Below are positions 24,634-32,875 of a DNA stretch of 64,000 nucleotides, piece by piece (the first letter of the stretch is position 1; the number at the start of each line of letters is the position of its first letter). Source of the stretch: CAIMWS01 sp964409245. Lineage in GTDB: Bacteria > Verrucomicrobiota > Verrucomicrobiia > Limisphaerales > UBA1319. Below the pieces are notes generated by a model. The model was not told the DNA's origin. It saw only the letters and a program-made list of their open reading frames with translations, and ran no database searches. Made by a program: the position numbers and the translations under genes. Where the stretch lies: the NCBI GenBank assembly GCA_964409245.1, contig CAYPCQ010000019.1, positions 1-64,000 of the forward strand. The letters are read 5' to 3'.

Positions 24634-25276
24634 GTTTTGCCGGGCTTCGGGGTTTGAGGGCGCCAACGGGCCTGGGTGCCGGGCCAGGGATTTTGGCCTT
24701 GTCCCAGCCCCTGCGGGTGGATGCGGGACGGATGGCTTGGTTTATTGGCGCAACCCCGGGCTTGGCTGCGGAATCCCGTTAGGATTCCAGGAGGGAAATG
24801 GCTGCGAGTGATTTCAGATTCCAGGTTTTCAAGAAGGGGGAAACTGGAATAGCCACGAAAAACGCCAAGTTCGCACAAAAACGGGGGTTGAAAAATCCAA
24901 AGCGGCGCAGCGGCGCACGCACTCCAAAAGCTCGCGCACCTCCCGTGGCCCGCCTGGCATCCGGCGCGTTCGGGTTTCCGCCAGGCTTTGGAATGCGCCG
25001 GTTTGCGGCGCTTCGCTTGGCAGTTGTTTGAAAGCCATCCCGCTCAGTCCCCCTTATTGTGAAGCCGAGAGCAACAGAGAATCCCAGATTCCAGATTCCA
25101 AAAAAAGATTGGGCGTGCCCTGGGGTTTGGCTCAAGCGTACTGCCTGGATCTTCTTGTGCAGGGCGTTCGTCATCGGTTACTGATCCCTGCCAGATCGGG
25201 ACGGCTTGCTGCTCGTCCTGGCTAATAACCGGCGGCGCAATCACTTCCCTGCCAAATGCAGGAATACGGTTTGTCG
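24634..25276. other. Gap with repeat R1 copy e (about 25125-25260) and repetitive sequence
   Basis: No supported gene. The middle contains a GAATAGCCACGAAAAACGCC stretch of the kind often seen as short dispersed repeats. From about 25176 the R1 core recurs (CTGATCCCTGCCAGATCGGG, then GCGGCGCAATCACTTCCC). This is the only R1 copy seen outside the defence island. Confidence 0.55.
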
Positions 25277-26398
25277 TTATGAAAACCGGTGCGGAATGAA
25301 GCGGCTGGTGTTGCCGATGATCATTTTCCGGTCCTCGCGGATGCCGAGGCCGGCGGCTTCGTGGTTCACAATCCACAAGCCGAGTATGGGATGGTTGCCA
25401 TCAAAGTCCGGCAGCGGCGCCACGGCCTGGTAAACAAAGCCCTCCGCTCCGTAGGCGCCATCGCTTTCCTCGCGCACCTGGCCGCCCAGGCGGATGGTGG
25501 TGTTGGCCCCTTCGCGTCCCAGCTTGGGCTTGCGCACGAAATCAGCCCCCAGGGGACCGGCGGTTTCATAGGCGGGCAGCAGGTTGGGGTGCCCGGGGAA
25601 CAGCTCCCATAGGACGGGCAAAATCCCTTTGTTGCTGAGCAGCATTTTCCAGGCGGGCTCGATGAATTGGGTGGGGGAGCCCGGAAGGTGCCCGGCGAAT
25701 TCGTCCTCCCACATCCACTCCCACGGGTAGAGCTTGAAGCAGGCTTCGATTTCCCGGTCCTCCAGGTCCGTGAAACGGCCGCGGGCGGCATTCCAGCCGA
25801 TGTCCTCGATGGCGAGGAGCTTGGTGTTGAAACCGGCCTGGAAGCAGGTGTCCTGCAGGTAGAGCACGGTTTGTTCATCCTCCAGGTGGTCTTTGACGCT
25901 GCACAAATGAAGGCAGCCGGCGGAGACGGATTTCCAGGCGGCCACGAGCCGCTCATGCAGGGAATTGAACTGATCGCATCCCGGAAACAACTCCTCGAGC
26001 CAATACCATTGGGTGACCGCCGCTTCCACCAGGGAGGTGGGGGTGTCGGCGTTGTATTCCAGCAATTTGGGTGGCTGGCGGCCATCATAAACCACGTCGA
26101 ACCGGCCATAGAGGCTGAAGTCGTCGCGTTCCCAGGATTTGAGGATGGCGGGCACCGCCCGCTGGGGGATGCCCAGCCGCGGGAACCAGCCGCGGGCGAT
26201 CACGGCCTCCGCGGCCTGGAGGCACAGTTCATGCAGGGAGTTGGCGGCGGCTTCCAGCTCATCGACCTCGCGGCTCGAGAATTCGTAAAAGGCCGATTCA
26301 TCCCAATAAGGCCCCTCGTCGTGGGTGTGATAGGTCAGGCCGGTTTCCTCGACTTTTGCCGGCCAATCGGTCCGGGGTTGGATGGTGTGCCGTTGCAT
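25277..26398 (-). CDS. Glutathionylspermidine synthase-like ATP-grasp protein (YgiC-like)
   Basis: 373 residues, the usual length of the YgiC/YjfC group (ATP-grasp C-terminal half of glutathionylspermidine synthase without the amidase). Recognisable parts are Tyr-Gly-Arg-Phe-Asp (about residue 96-100), Leu-Leu-Glu-Tyr-Asn-Ala-Asp-Thr-Pro-Thr-Ser-Leu (about 111-122) and Arg-Lys-Pro-Lys-Leu-Gly-Arg-Glu-Gly-Ala-Asn (about 285-295) with the ATP-binding residues. The substrate is unlikely to be glutathionylspermidine outside enterobacteria; peptide-amine ligation is the general expectation. It is last in an operon with a DUF350 protein and a small lipoprotein, a grouping known for this family. Confidence 0.88.
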   Translation of the reverse strand: MQRHTIQPRTDWPAKVEETGLTYHTHDEGPYWDESAFYEFSSREVDELEAAANSLHELCLQAAEAVIARGWFPRLGIPQRAVPAILKSWERDDFSLYGRFDVVYDGRQPPKLLEYNADTPTSLVEAAVTQWYWLEELFPGCDQFNSLHERLVAAWKSVSAGCLHLCSVKDHLEDEQTVLYLQDTCFQAGFNTKLLAIEDIGWNAARGRFTDLEDREIEACFKLYPWEWMWEDEFAGHLPGSPTQFIEPAWKMLLSNKGILPVLWELFPGHPNLLPAYETAGPLGADFVRKPKLGREGANTTIRLGGQVREESDGAYGAEGFVYQAVAPLPDFDGNHPILGLWIVNHEAAGLGIREDRKMIIGNTSRFIPHRFS

Positions 26399-26439
26399 GG
26401 TATGGCTGGTTGCTCGGGGGGCTGCTCAGGATAGCCCGA

Positions 26440-26550
26440 ACATTCTGGCTGGTTCCTTTGCCCACCGGCTTCGTTGTGAACTCGTTCCAGATCCCAAAAG
26501 ATATGCGCCTCGTTTCCGCCTCGCCAGCCGGCAAAACTCCTGCGCCATAG
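26440..26550 (-). ncRNA. Intercistronic hairpin element, copy 2 (between the lipoprotein and YgiC-like genes)
   Basis: Homologous to 27018-27128: shared blocks TCTGGCTGGTTC, CTCGTTnCAGATCnCAA and TCCTGCGCCATA occur in the same order. TTTGCC (26457-26462) and GGCT (26467-26470) pair with GGCAAA (26530-26535) and AGCC (26526-26529), leaving a 4-base bulge. The stem is kept although its sequence differs from copy 1, which argues for a structured RNA or processing site in the minus-strand transcript. Confidence 0.55.
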
Positions 26551-26577
26551 TTGTGCGGCCGATCATGAATCGCCTCC

Positions 26578-26976
26578 TTAACTTATTCCGGTGCGGAAAG
26601 TGGCCGACCGGCCGAATCCGGTGCGGGTGGTGCTGCTGGCGGCCCTGGCGCGCAGGGCGGAATGAGCGGCCTGGGCATTGGCCACGGCGCCGGACGCGGG
26701 CTTGGAGGCGGTCAGCGCGCTGGTGTGGGCTTCCGGGGACCAGGAACCGCCCGCGAAATAGCCCCGCGCCGGATCGTGGTGGTTATAGGGATACGGGAAC
26801 CAGCTGCCATAATTCGCGTGGTAGTAGCCGGCCCCGGGCACATAATGGTTGTTGGTGTAAGTGTTTTCGGTGGATAGCTCCACCGGGGGCAAATCGCGGG
26901 GCGCCCGGGAGCAGCCCATGGGCAGCGAGGTCAAGGCCCCGGACAGGATCAGAATCACCTTTTTACAGCGTTTCAT
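26578..26976 (-). CDS. Small predicted lipoprotein, unknown function
   Basis: 132 residues from an ATG with AGGA 11 bases upstream. A basic start (MKRCKKVILILSGALTSLP) leads to Met-Gly-Cys at residues 20-22, an acceptable but non-classical lipobox. The mature part is rich in Tyr, Asn, His and Pro (Tyr-Val-Pro-Gly-Ala-Gly-Tyr-Tyr, Phe-Pro-Tyr-Pro-Tyr-Asn) and then Ala/Ser/Thr. It sits between the DUF350 gene and the YgiC-like gene, the place taken by YgiB (DUF1190) in enterobacteria, but I cannot show sequence similarity to YgiB. Confidence 0.7.
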   Translation of the reverse strand: MKRCKKVILILSGALTSLPMGCSRAPRDLPPVELSTENTYTNNHYVPGAGYYHANYGSWFPYPYNHHDPARGYFAGGSWSPEAHTSALTASKPASGAVANAQAAHSALRARAASSTTRTGFGRSATFRTGIS

Positions 26977-27017
26977 GGGATATTCCTGCGCTTAGGTGCC
27001 GTCAGAAAATAACCGTT

Positions 27018-27128
27018 GCCATCTGGCTGGTTCTTTTGGCGGCTGGCGGCGTTGCGCGCTCGTTACAGATCGCAATGGATCGGCTCCTCGCGCGCGCCTG
27101 GCCAGCCACCAAAATTCCTGCGCCATAC
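27018..27128 (-). ncRNA. Intercistronic hairpin element, copy 1 (between the DUF350 and lipoprotein genes)
   Basis: TTTTGGCGGCTGG (27034-27046) faces CCAGCCACCAAAA (27102-27114). On the plus strand one pair is C/A, but in RNA read from the minus strand that pair becomes a G-U wobble, so all 13 positions pair in the operon transcript. The loop is 55 bases. Its homologue lies in the next spacer. Candidate structured RNA, mRNA processing site or a degenerate repeat. Confidence 0.55.
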
Positions 27129-27211
27129 TGGTATAGTTTATTTCCTGACGGCTCCTTACCGAGGACGGCGGCGGCCGGCAATCACTTTCCTCCCGGCTTC
27201 CATGGAGCAGT

Positions 27212-27550
27212 TCAGCCGATGATGGCGGCGGCGACGAGGATGCAGGTGCCGATAATCACGGCCGCGCCGATCATGGCGGCGGGCAGGTTTTTGTTTTCGA
27301 TGATTTCGCGGTGCAGATCCCCCGGGGTGGCGAGGTCGAATATTTTGTACCCAACGATGGAGAGCACGATCCCCACCAGGGCAAAAAGGACGGTGTAAAG
27401 CAGAGCCTCCCACAAGGTTTTGGCGTGCCAATCCCCGGCCGTCCCACCTGGAACCTCGGCTTGAATCCGGGCCGGCAGCGTGAAGAGCAGTCCGGCCACA
27501 AAGGTTTTTATCTTTTCTTTGAACATAAGCGCATTGCCGTTGAATTTCAC
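27212..27550 (-). CDS. DUF350 (YjfL-like) small membrane protein
   Basis: 112 residues from a GTG with first base 27550, or 104 from the ATG at 27526, which would begin a clean signal sequence (MFKEKIKTFVAGLLFTL). Two membrane helices follow: Ala-Leu-Leu-Tyr-Thr-Val-Leu-Phe-Ala-Leu-Val-Gly-Ile-Val and Ala-Ala-Met-Ile-Gly-Ala-Ala-Val-Ile-Ile-Gly. Between them lies Tyr-Lys-Ile-Phe-Asp-Leu-Ala-Thr-Pro-Gly-Asp-Leu, the DUF350 signature. It heads the operon with the lipoprotein and the YgiC-like ATP-grasp enzyme. Family function is unknown. Confidence 0.85.
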   Translation of the reverse strand: MKFNGNALMFKEKIKTFVAGLLFTLPARIQAEVPGGTAGDWHAKTLWEALLYTVLFALVGIVLSIVGYKIFDLATPGDLHREIIENKNLPAAMIGAAVIIGTCILVAAAIIG

Positions 27551-27629
27551 TTACCTTAACCGGCCGGGGCGCAGGTCACAATTATAAAAGGCCCGGCTTT
27601 TTAGAATGCAAAATCCGGTCCAGCGGGGA

Positions 27630-28187
27630 TCAGTTTTTGATCAGCTTGGAAATGGCCCGGAACTGGGGATGGCTGGAGGCCACGGTCAATTCCAGGATCG
27701 CCGCCTCGGAGGTGGTGATGGTGGCTCCGGCCTGGCGCAGGCGGTCCAGGGCTAGCTGGCGGTCCAGCTCCTTGCGGGAACCCACCGCGTCGGCGGCCAG
27801 GAAAGGCATCCGCTCGAAGGCCAGGGCATCCAGGGCGGTTTGGGCCACGCAGACATGGGACTCAATGCCCGCCATGAGGATTTGCATGCGCTGGCTGTTG
27901 AGGATGGCTTCGCGGGCGGCGTCATCCTGGAAAACACTGAAGCCCTCTTTCTCGAACCGGGTGGCTTGGTCTAGCGCTGGATGCAATTCTTCCACGGTCT
28001 GGCCCAGCCCCTTGGGGTATTGCTCGGTGACGATGACGGGCACCCCCAGCAACCGGGCCGCCTCCACCAGGATGCGGGTGCGCTCCACGATCTGGCCGAA
28101 ACCGGGAACGTGGTTGCGGAAGGCTTCCTGCAAGTCGATGACCAGCAGCAGCGTGTTATCCACCGACAGCATTTTTTCGTTTCTCAT
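27630..28187 (-). CDS. Isochorismatase-family hydrolase (YcaC/nicotinamidase-related)
   Basis: 185 residues from the ATG with first base 28187 (MRNEKMLSVDNTLLLVIDLQ); the next ATG at 28172 is possible. The triad is visible: Asp in Val-Ile-Asp-Leu-Gln-Glu-Ala-Phe, Lys in Glu-Gln-Tyr-Pro-Lys-Gly-Leu-Gly, and Cys in Ile-Glu-Ser-His-Val-Cys-Val-Ala-Gln-Thr. The protein is cytoplasmic, with no signal peptide. It is divergent from the large secreted protein gene, with a 142-bp shared upstream region. Substrate unknown. Confidence 0.9.
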   Translation of the reverse strand: MRNEKMLSVDNTLLLVIDLQEAFRNHVPGFGQIVERTRILVEAARLLGVPVIVTEQYPKGLGQTVEELHPALDQATRFEKEGFSVFQDDAAREAILNSQRMQILMAGIESHVCVAQTALDALAFERMPFLAADAVGSRKELDRQLALDRLRQAGATITTSEAAILELTVASSHPQFRAISKLIKN

Positions 28188-28329
28188 GGCGGACGGGCAG
28201 GCTACCGAAAACTGCGCCCGGGCGAAACAAAATTCCCGGCCCAAATTCCTGGCCCGTGGCATGGGGGGAATTTAGGCCTTGCCGCGCCGCCCCGAACACC
28301 GCAAGTTCTACCCACCAACTGAAGGAACC

Positions 28330-31300
28330 ATGATGCTGCACATTGCCCGACTGAAGATTTCCCGGCGGCCAGGCCGGAAGCCAGGAAACCGTTTGCCTAT
28401 GGCCGGTCTCGCAGCTGGAATCGCCGCGGCCTGGCTGATGGCCTTGAGCGTGGGTGGGGCCGCCATGATGGATCCAGCTTTGGACGATCCGCAAGCCGAA
28501 TGGTGTTACCTGGCCAAATCGACGACGGTGATTGGGGTGCCTTATCAGCCGGATGTCACGCAGATCACCTATGATGGAGCGGTGTTCACCCGCCATGCCG
28601 AGCTCTGTTTTTTCCACGGCTCGAACGACGTGCCGTTGCTGGCCCGCAGCAAAACTTTTCTGGAGGGGTGGATTCCGGTGGTGCAATTCGCCTGGAAAGA
28701 GGGTGGCATCGGCTACGATATTGAATATTTTGCCTTTCCGCTCGCGGGGGAGGCCGAAGAGAACACCGTAAACTTTGTGCAGGTGCGGATGCATAACGAG
28801 GGGGCGCAGCTGGCCGGGGGGAAGTTGACGGCGGCGCTGCGGCACAGCGGGCGGGATTACCGGAATGGCGGGGTGGCCTTTTCCCCGGCCTGGCGCTACG
28901 AGATGACCGATGCCGCCAGCTACCGCGATGGAAAGCTGGTCTGCGCCTTCACTCCGGGAGCCAGCCGGGAGGCGGTGCCGGGGATCGCTTACGAGAAACC
29001 GTTTGCCGGGTTTGAGCAGAGCCTGACCGCCCGCGCCGAGTGCTGCCTGGTCCGTTACCAGCGCCCGCTGCGGCCGGGTGAGACGTTTGCCGCCACCTTC
29101 AAAATGCCGCGGATTCCGGTGCCCGGAAGCAACCCGGTGTTCCTGGCAAAACTGGCCCGGGCCGATTACGGGGCTTATCGCGCCCGGACGATCCGTTATT
29201 GGCGGGAGAAATTGGCCGGCTGCGCCGAATTCGAGTTTCCGGAGCGGCGGGTCCAGGATGCCCACCGCGCCAGCCTGGTGCACCTGCTGCTCGGCACCCG
29301 CAGCCAAAATGGGCGCCGGATGCAGACGGACGGCCTGCCCTACCCGGATTTTTTCCTCACCTCAGTGCCGGAGGTGACGATGCACTGCCTGACCAGCGGC
29401 TACCTGGAGCATCCCAAGGAACGCCTCATTCCCGATTCCATAGCGCAGCAGCAGGCGGATGGCCTGTATTTCGACCGGGCGGTTTCCCAGGGCCGCATCA
29501 TTCCCGCCACCCAGGGGCACATCCTTTATTCGATCGCCATGACGGTGCTGTTCGGCCAGGACCAGGCGCTGGCCCGGAAAATCTACCCCAGCCTGCGTCA
29601 AGCCGTGGCCTTTGTGGAAAATTCGGTGCGGACCAATCAATACGGGCTGCTGCCACGCTGCTGGCCCTACGATGCGGAAATGATCGATGGCCATTACACC
29701 GGCCAGAACCTGTTTGCCCTCATGGGGGTGCGCTGCGCGGTGCGCGTGGCCCGGTTCCTGGGGGAAGCCCGGGACGCCAGCGCCTGGACAGACCTGGCCC
29801 AGGCCTACGAGGCCAGCCTCCTCAAGGCGATCGATGCTTCAGCCAAACCGAACGGCTATGTGCCGACCGGTCTTTACGATTTCCTAAGCGGTCCCGCCGC
29901 CCCGCGCGGGTTCCCGGATTATGGGTGCAACTCCGATTGGGAAAACATGCTGCTGGCCTGCCCGACCGAGGTCCTGGCCCCGGGGGATCCGCGGGTGAGG
30001 GGAACGCTCAACCAGGTCCGCCAAGGGTATGCCGAGGGCATCATGACCTACCGGCATGGCCAGCACCTGCACCAGTATATCACCTCCAACATGATCGAGC
30101 AGTATGCCGCGATGGGAGACGCCTTCACGGCCTGGAAAGATTTCTACCACCAGTTGCTCCACAGCGGTTCGACCCATGAAAGCTTTGAAAACCTGGTCGT
30201 GCCGTGGACCGACCGGCAGGTGGATCCCGGCTGCCCGCCGCCGCACGTGTGGGGCACCAGCAAACAGGGGCTGATGGTCCGCAACCTGGTGCTGATGGAA
30301 TATGGCGGCCGGTGCGGTCTGGAGCCTGACCGCAGGGAATTGTGGCTCTTCCATTGCCTTTCGCCCGCGTGGGTTAAACCCGGCGCCAGGGTGAGCCTGA
30401 AAAATGCCCCCACGGAGTTTGGCCTGGTGGATGCGGTGATGAACTTTGAAACGGAGGGCGCGACGGTGACCCTATCCGGACGATTCCACACCCCGCCGGC
30501 GGCGTTGCGGCTGCGGGTGCCCTGGTTCAAAGACCTGGTTCGATTCACCACCGATGCCCGCGCGCAACGCCGCGAGGGGGATTCCATCCTGGTCAGCCCG
30601 GACGCCACGCGGATCACGCTGGAATGGAACGACCGGCCCGGCGCCCATGAAGGCACCCTGGCCGCCATCCTCACCGATTATCGTTCCGCGAACCGTTTTG
30701 CCGGGATCGATAAACAGGGCCGCCCAATCATTCAACCCGGCCAGCCATTCCTGCTCACCGATGAAAAACGCCCCGGACCGCAGCCGCTCAGCTTCGCCCT
30801 GGTCCGCGAGGCGTTCCTGCACGAATACGGGCGGCTGGCCCGGGAAAGCGTCGAAAAAGGCGGCCAGTTGCAGAAGGTGACCGCCCCCGCCTTGTTGACG
30901 GCGGAAGAACGCAAGCGCAGTTTCGCGGCCGAGCATGGATCTTTTTCAATCATCAAGAACCTGGCCACCGGCTGCGCGGTGGAAGCATCCGCCAGCCTGC
31001 CGGATCACGGCCCCGAGCTGGCCACGGACGGCAACTTGAGCCTGGACTCGAGCTGGCAGGCCGATCCCTGGCCGCAGTGGCTGAAGGTGGATCTCGGCAA
31101 GGTGCGCCGCCTCAAGGGGGTCCACGTCTGGACCTACTGGGGCAATGGACGTTACTACCAATATACGGTCGAGGTTTCCGCCGATGGCCGGGAATGGATT
31201 CTGGCGGGCGATCAGCGAGGGAACGTCAAGCCGGCGACGGCGGCGGGGGATGCGTTCGGTTTTACCCCTCGCGAAGTGCGGTACATCCGGGTGAACCTGC

Positions 31301-31362
31301 TGTTCCACAGCCTTAATCCGGGCGCGCACATCGTGGAGGTGGGGGCCACCGCGGCTGATTGA
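28330..31362 (+). CDS. Large secreted glycosidase-like protein with C-terminal F5/8 type C domain
   Basis: 1010 residues from ATG 28330, preceded by GAAGGA. A long basic start and hydrophobic stretch (Gly-Leu-Ala-Ala-Gly-Ile-Ala-Ala-Ala-Trp, about residues 26-45) act as signal sequence. The middle (about 280-680) has repeated aromatic helical segments and His/Tyr-rich motifs such as Arg-Cys-Trp-Pro-Tyr-Asp and Pro-His-Val-Trp-Gly, consistent with a six-hairpin glycosidase fold, although no family can be fixed. The last 140 residues (Asn-Leu-Ala-Thr-Gly-Cys-Ala-Val-Glu-Ala-Ser ... Trp-Leu-Lys-Val-Asp-Leu-Gly) are an F5/8 type C carbohydrate-binding domain. Probably acts on plant or algal glycans outside the cell. 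It may share a transcript with the MFS gene 56 bp downstream. Confidence 0.75.
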   Translation: MMLHIARLKISRRPGRKPGNRLPMAGLAAGIAAAWLMALSVGGAAMMDPALDDPQAEWCYLAKSTTVIGVPYQPDVTQITYDGAVFTRHAELCFFHGSNDVPLLARSKTFLEGWIPVVQFAWKEGGIGYDIEYFAFPLAGEAEENTVNFVQVRMHNEGAQLAGGKLTAALRHSGRDYRNGGVAFSPAWRYEMTDAASYRDGKLVCAFTPGASREAVPGIAYEKPFAGFEQSLTARAECCLVRYQRPLRPGETFAATFKMPRIPVPGSNPVFLAKLARADYGAYRARTIRYWREKLAGCAEFEFPERRVQDAHRASLVHLLLGTRSQNGRRMQTDGLPYPDFFLTSVPEVTMHCLTSGYLEHPKERLIPDSIAQQQADGLYFDRAVSQGRIIPATQGHILYSIAMTVLFGQDQALARKIYPSLRQAVAFVENSVRTNQYGLLPRCWPYDAEMIDGHYTGQNLFALMGVRCAVRVARFLGEARDASAWTDLAQAYEASLLKAIDASAKPNGYVPTGLYDFLSGPAAPRGFPDYGCNSDWENMLLACPTEVLAPGDPRVRGTLNQVRQGYAEGIMTYRHGQHLHQYITSNMIEQYAAMGDAFTAWKDFYHQLLHSGSTHESFENLVVPWTDRQVDPGCPPPHVWGTSKQGLMVRNLVLMEYGGRCGLEPDRRELWLFHCLSPAWVKPGARVSLKNAPTEFGLVDAVMNFETEGATVTLSGRFHTPPAALRLRVPWFKDLVRFTTDARAQRREGDSILVSPDATRITLEWNDRPGAHEGTLAAILTDYRSANRFAGIDKQGRPIIQPGQPFLLTDEKRPGPQPLSFALVREAFLHEYGRLARESVEKGGQLQKVTAPALLTAEERKRSFAAEHGSFSIIKNLATGCAVEASASLPDHGPELATDGNLSLDSSWQADPWPQWLKVDLGKVRRLKGVHVWTYWGNGRYYQYTVEVSADGREWILAGDQRGNVKPATAAGDAFGFTPREVRYIRVNLLFHSLNPGAHIVEVGATAAD

Positions 31363-31418
31363 CGCCTTGTGGATGAGGGGGCTGGCTGGCCATTTCTGTG
31401 GACCTCCGCCGGCGCCGC

Positions 31419-32861
31419 ATGGATAATCCGACCCATATGGACTCGAAAACAACACCGGAAAATGAGGCGTCCGCCACCGGCCGGCGGGGCTGGTTCCGCT
31501 GGGTCATTTGCGCGGTTTTGTTTTTCGCCACCACCATCAATTATATCGACCGCCAGATCATTGGCATCCTGAAGCAAACCTTGGAGGCGCAACTCGGGTG
31601 GTCGGAAAAGGATTACGCCCAGATCGTCTTCTCCTTCCAGGCGGCCTATGCCATCGGCTACCTGGTGGGGGGGCGGATGATGGACTGGATTGGCCTGCGT
31701 TTGGGGTATGCCCTGGCGGTGGGTTTGTGGAGCGTGGCGGCGGTGGCGCACGGGTGGATGCGGTCGGTCACCGGATTTTGTGCCGTGCGCGCCGGCCTGG
31801 GGTTGGCGGAAGGGGGCAATTTCCCGGCCGCCATCAAAACGGTGGCGGAGTGGTTCCCCCGCCAGGAGCGGGCCCTGGCCACCGGCATTTTCAATGCGGG
31901 CAGCAACGTCGGGGCGTTGGTCACCCCCATCCTGGTGCCGTGGCTGACTCTTCGGTTCGGCTGGCCGGCAGCCTTTTGGGTGACGGGCAGCCTGGGGTTT
32001 TTCTGGCTTTGCTCGTGGGTGTGGCTTTACCGCCATCCGGCCACGCATCCCCGGCTGGGCCAGGCTGAACTGGCCCATATCCAGAGCGATCCCCCGGATC
32101 CCGCGGTGCGGGTATCCTGGCTGGCGCTGCTGGCCTGCCGGCCAACCTGGGCTTTTTTGCTGGCCAATTTCCTGGTCAGCCCAGTCTGGTGGTTTTACCT
32201 GTTTTGGATCCCGAGCTTCCTGAACAAACAATATCACCTGAACCTCCAGGATCTGGGAGCGCCGTTGGTGGCCATCTACCTGTTCGCAGACGTGGGGAGC
32301 ATCGGCGGGGGCTGGCTCTCCTCCCACTGGCTGAAAGGCGGGTGGAGTGTCAATGCCGCGCGCAAAACCGCCTTGCTGGTCTGCGCGCTGTGTGTCGTGC
32401 CCATATATACGGCCTCCTCGGTGAGCCAGCTTTGGCTGGCGGTCGGCCTGATCGGCCTGGCGGCGGCGGCCCACCAGGGCTTTTCGGCTAATCTATACAC
32501 GGTGGTGTCGGACACCGTGCCCCGGCAATACGTCAGTTCCGTGGTTGGGATAGGTGGCATGGCCGGCGCCATCGGCGGCATGATCTTCGCCAAGATCGCC
32601 GGGCACGTTTTGCAGGAAGGGCAATTATCCCAGTCTTTGTATGTCATAGCCAGCGCGGCGGGCATGGCTGGGGGGGGCGGACTGGCCGCGGGTGCGGGGG
32701 GCAGCCTGTTTTGCCTTCCCGCCCAGGCGCTGGTGCTGCAGCAGGGGCACGCTTACCAACCGCTCTTTGTCATGGCCTCCCTGGCTTACTTGATGGCGCT
32801 GGGTCTGGTCCATCTTTTGCTGCCGAAGATGCGGCCCATGCAGCCGGTGGCCCATGCGTGA
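31419..32861 (+). CDS. MFS transporter, ExuT-like (hexuronate/anion:cation symporter group)
   Basis: 480 residues from ATG 31419. Helix 1 leads to Asn-Tyr-Ile-Asp-Arg-Gln, and the inter-helix motif Gly-Arg-Met-Met-Asp-Trp-Ile-Gly-Leu-Arg and Gly-Glu-Gly-like Leu-Ala-Glu-Gly-Gly-Asn-Phe-Pro-Ala-Ala are as in hexuronate transporters. Twelve membrane segments can be drawn, but near the C-terminus about 40 extra residues with a Gly/Ala-rich stretch lie between two similar segments, Leu-Gln-Glu-Gly-Gln-Leu-Ser-Gln-Ser-Leu-Tyr-Val-Ile-Ala-Ser and Leu-Gln-Gln-Gly-His-Ala-Tyr-Gln-Pro-Leu-Phe-Val-Met-Ala-Ser, which looks like an internal duplication. Position after the secreted glycosidase-like gene suggests uptake of a sugar acid it releases. 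Confidence 0.85.
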   Translation: MDNPTHMDSKTTPENEASATGRRGWFRWVICAVLFFATTINYIDRQIIGILKQTLEAQLGWSEKDYAQIVFSFQAAYAIGYLVGGRMMDWIGLRLGYALAVGLWSVAAVAHGWMRSVTGFCAVRAGLGLAEGGNFPAAIKTVAEWFPRQERALATGIFNAGSNVGALVTPILVPWLTLRFGWPAAFWVTGSLGFFWLCSWVWLYRHPATHPRLGQAELAHIQSDPPDPAVRVSWLALLACRPTWAFLLANFLVSPVWWFYLFWIPSFLNKQYHLNLQDLGAPLVAIYLFADVGSIGGGWLSSHWLKGGWSVNAARKTALLVCALCVVPIYTASSVSQLWLAVGLIGLAAAAHQGFSANLYTVVSDTVPRQYVSSVVGIGGMAGAIGGMIFAKIAGHVLQEGQLSQSLYVIASAAGMAGGGGLAAGAGGSLFCLPAQALVLQQGHAYQPLFVMASLAYLMALGLVHLLLPKMRPMQPVAHA

Positions 32862-32874
32862 GCCGCTTCGGCTC
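32860..32874. terminator. Short hairpin between convergent genes
   Basis: GAGCCG (32860-32865) and CGGCTC (32869-32874) form a perfect 6-bp stem with a 3-base loop in the 14-bp gap between the MFS and PQQ-propeller stop codons. There is no T-run on either side, so terminator activity is uncertain. Confidence 0.35.
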
Positions 32875-32875
32875 C

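Noticed and set aside
24798..25031. A 77-codon basic frame after the TetR operator
   Set aside because: Arg/Pro/Ala-rich translation of repetitive intergenic sequence, not a protein pattern.
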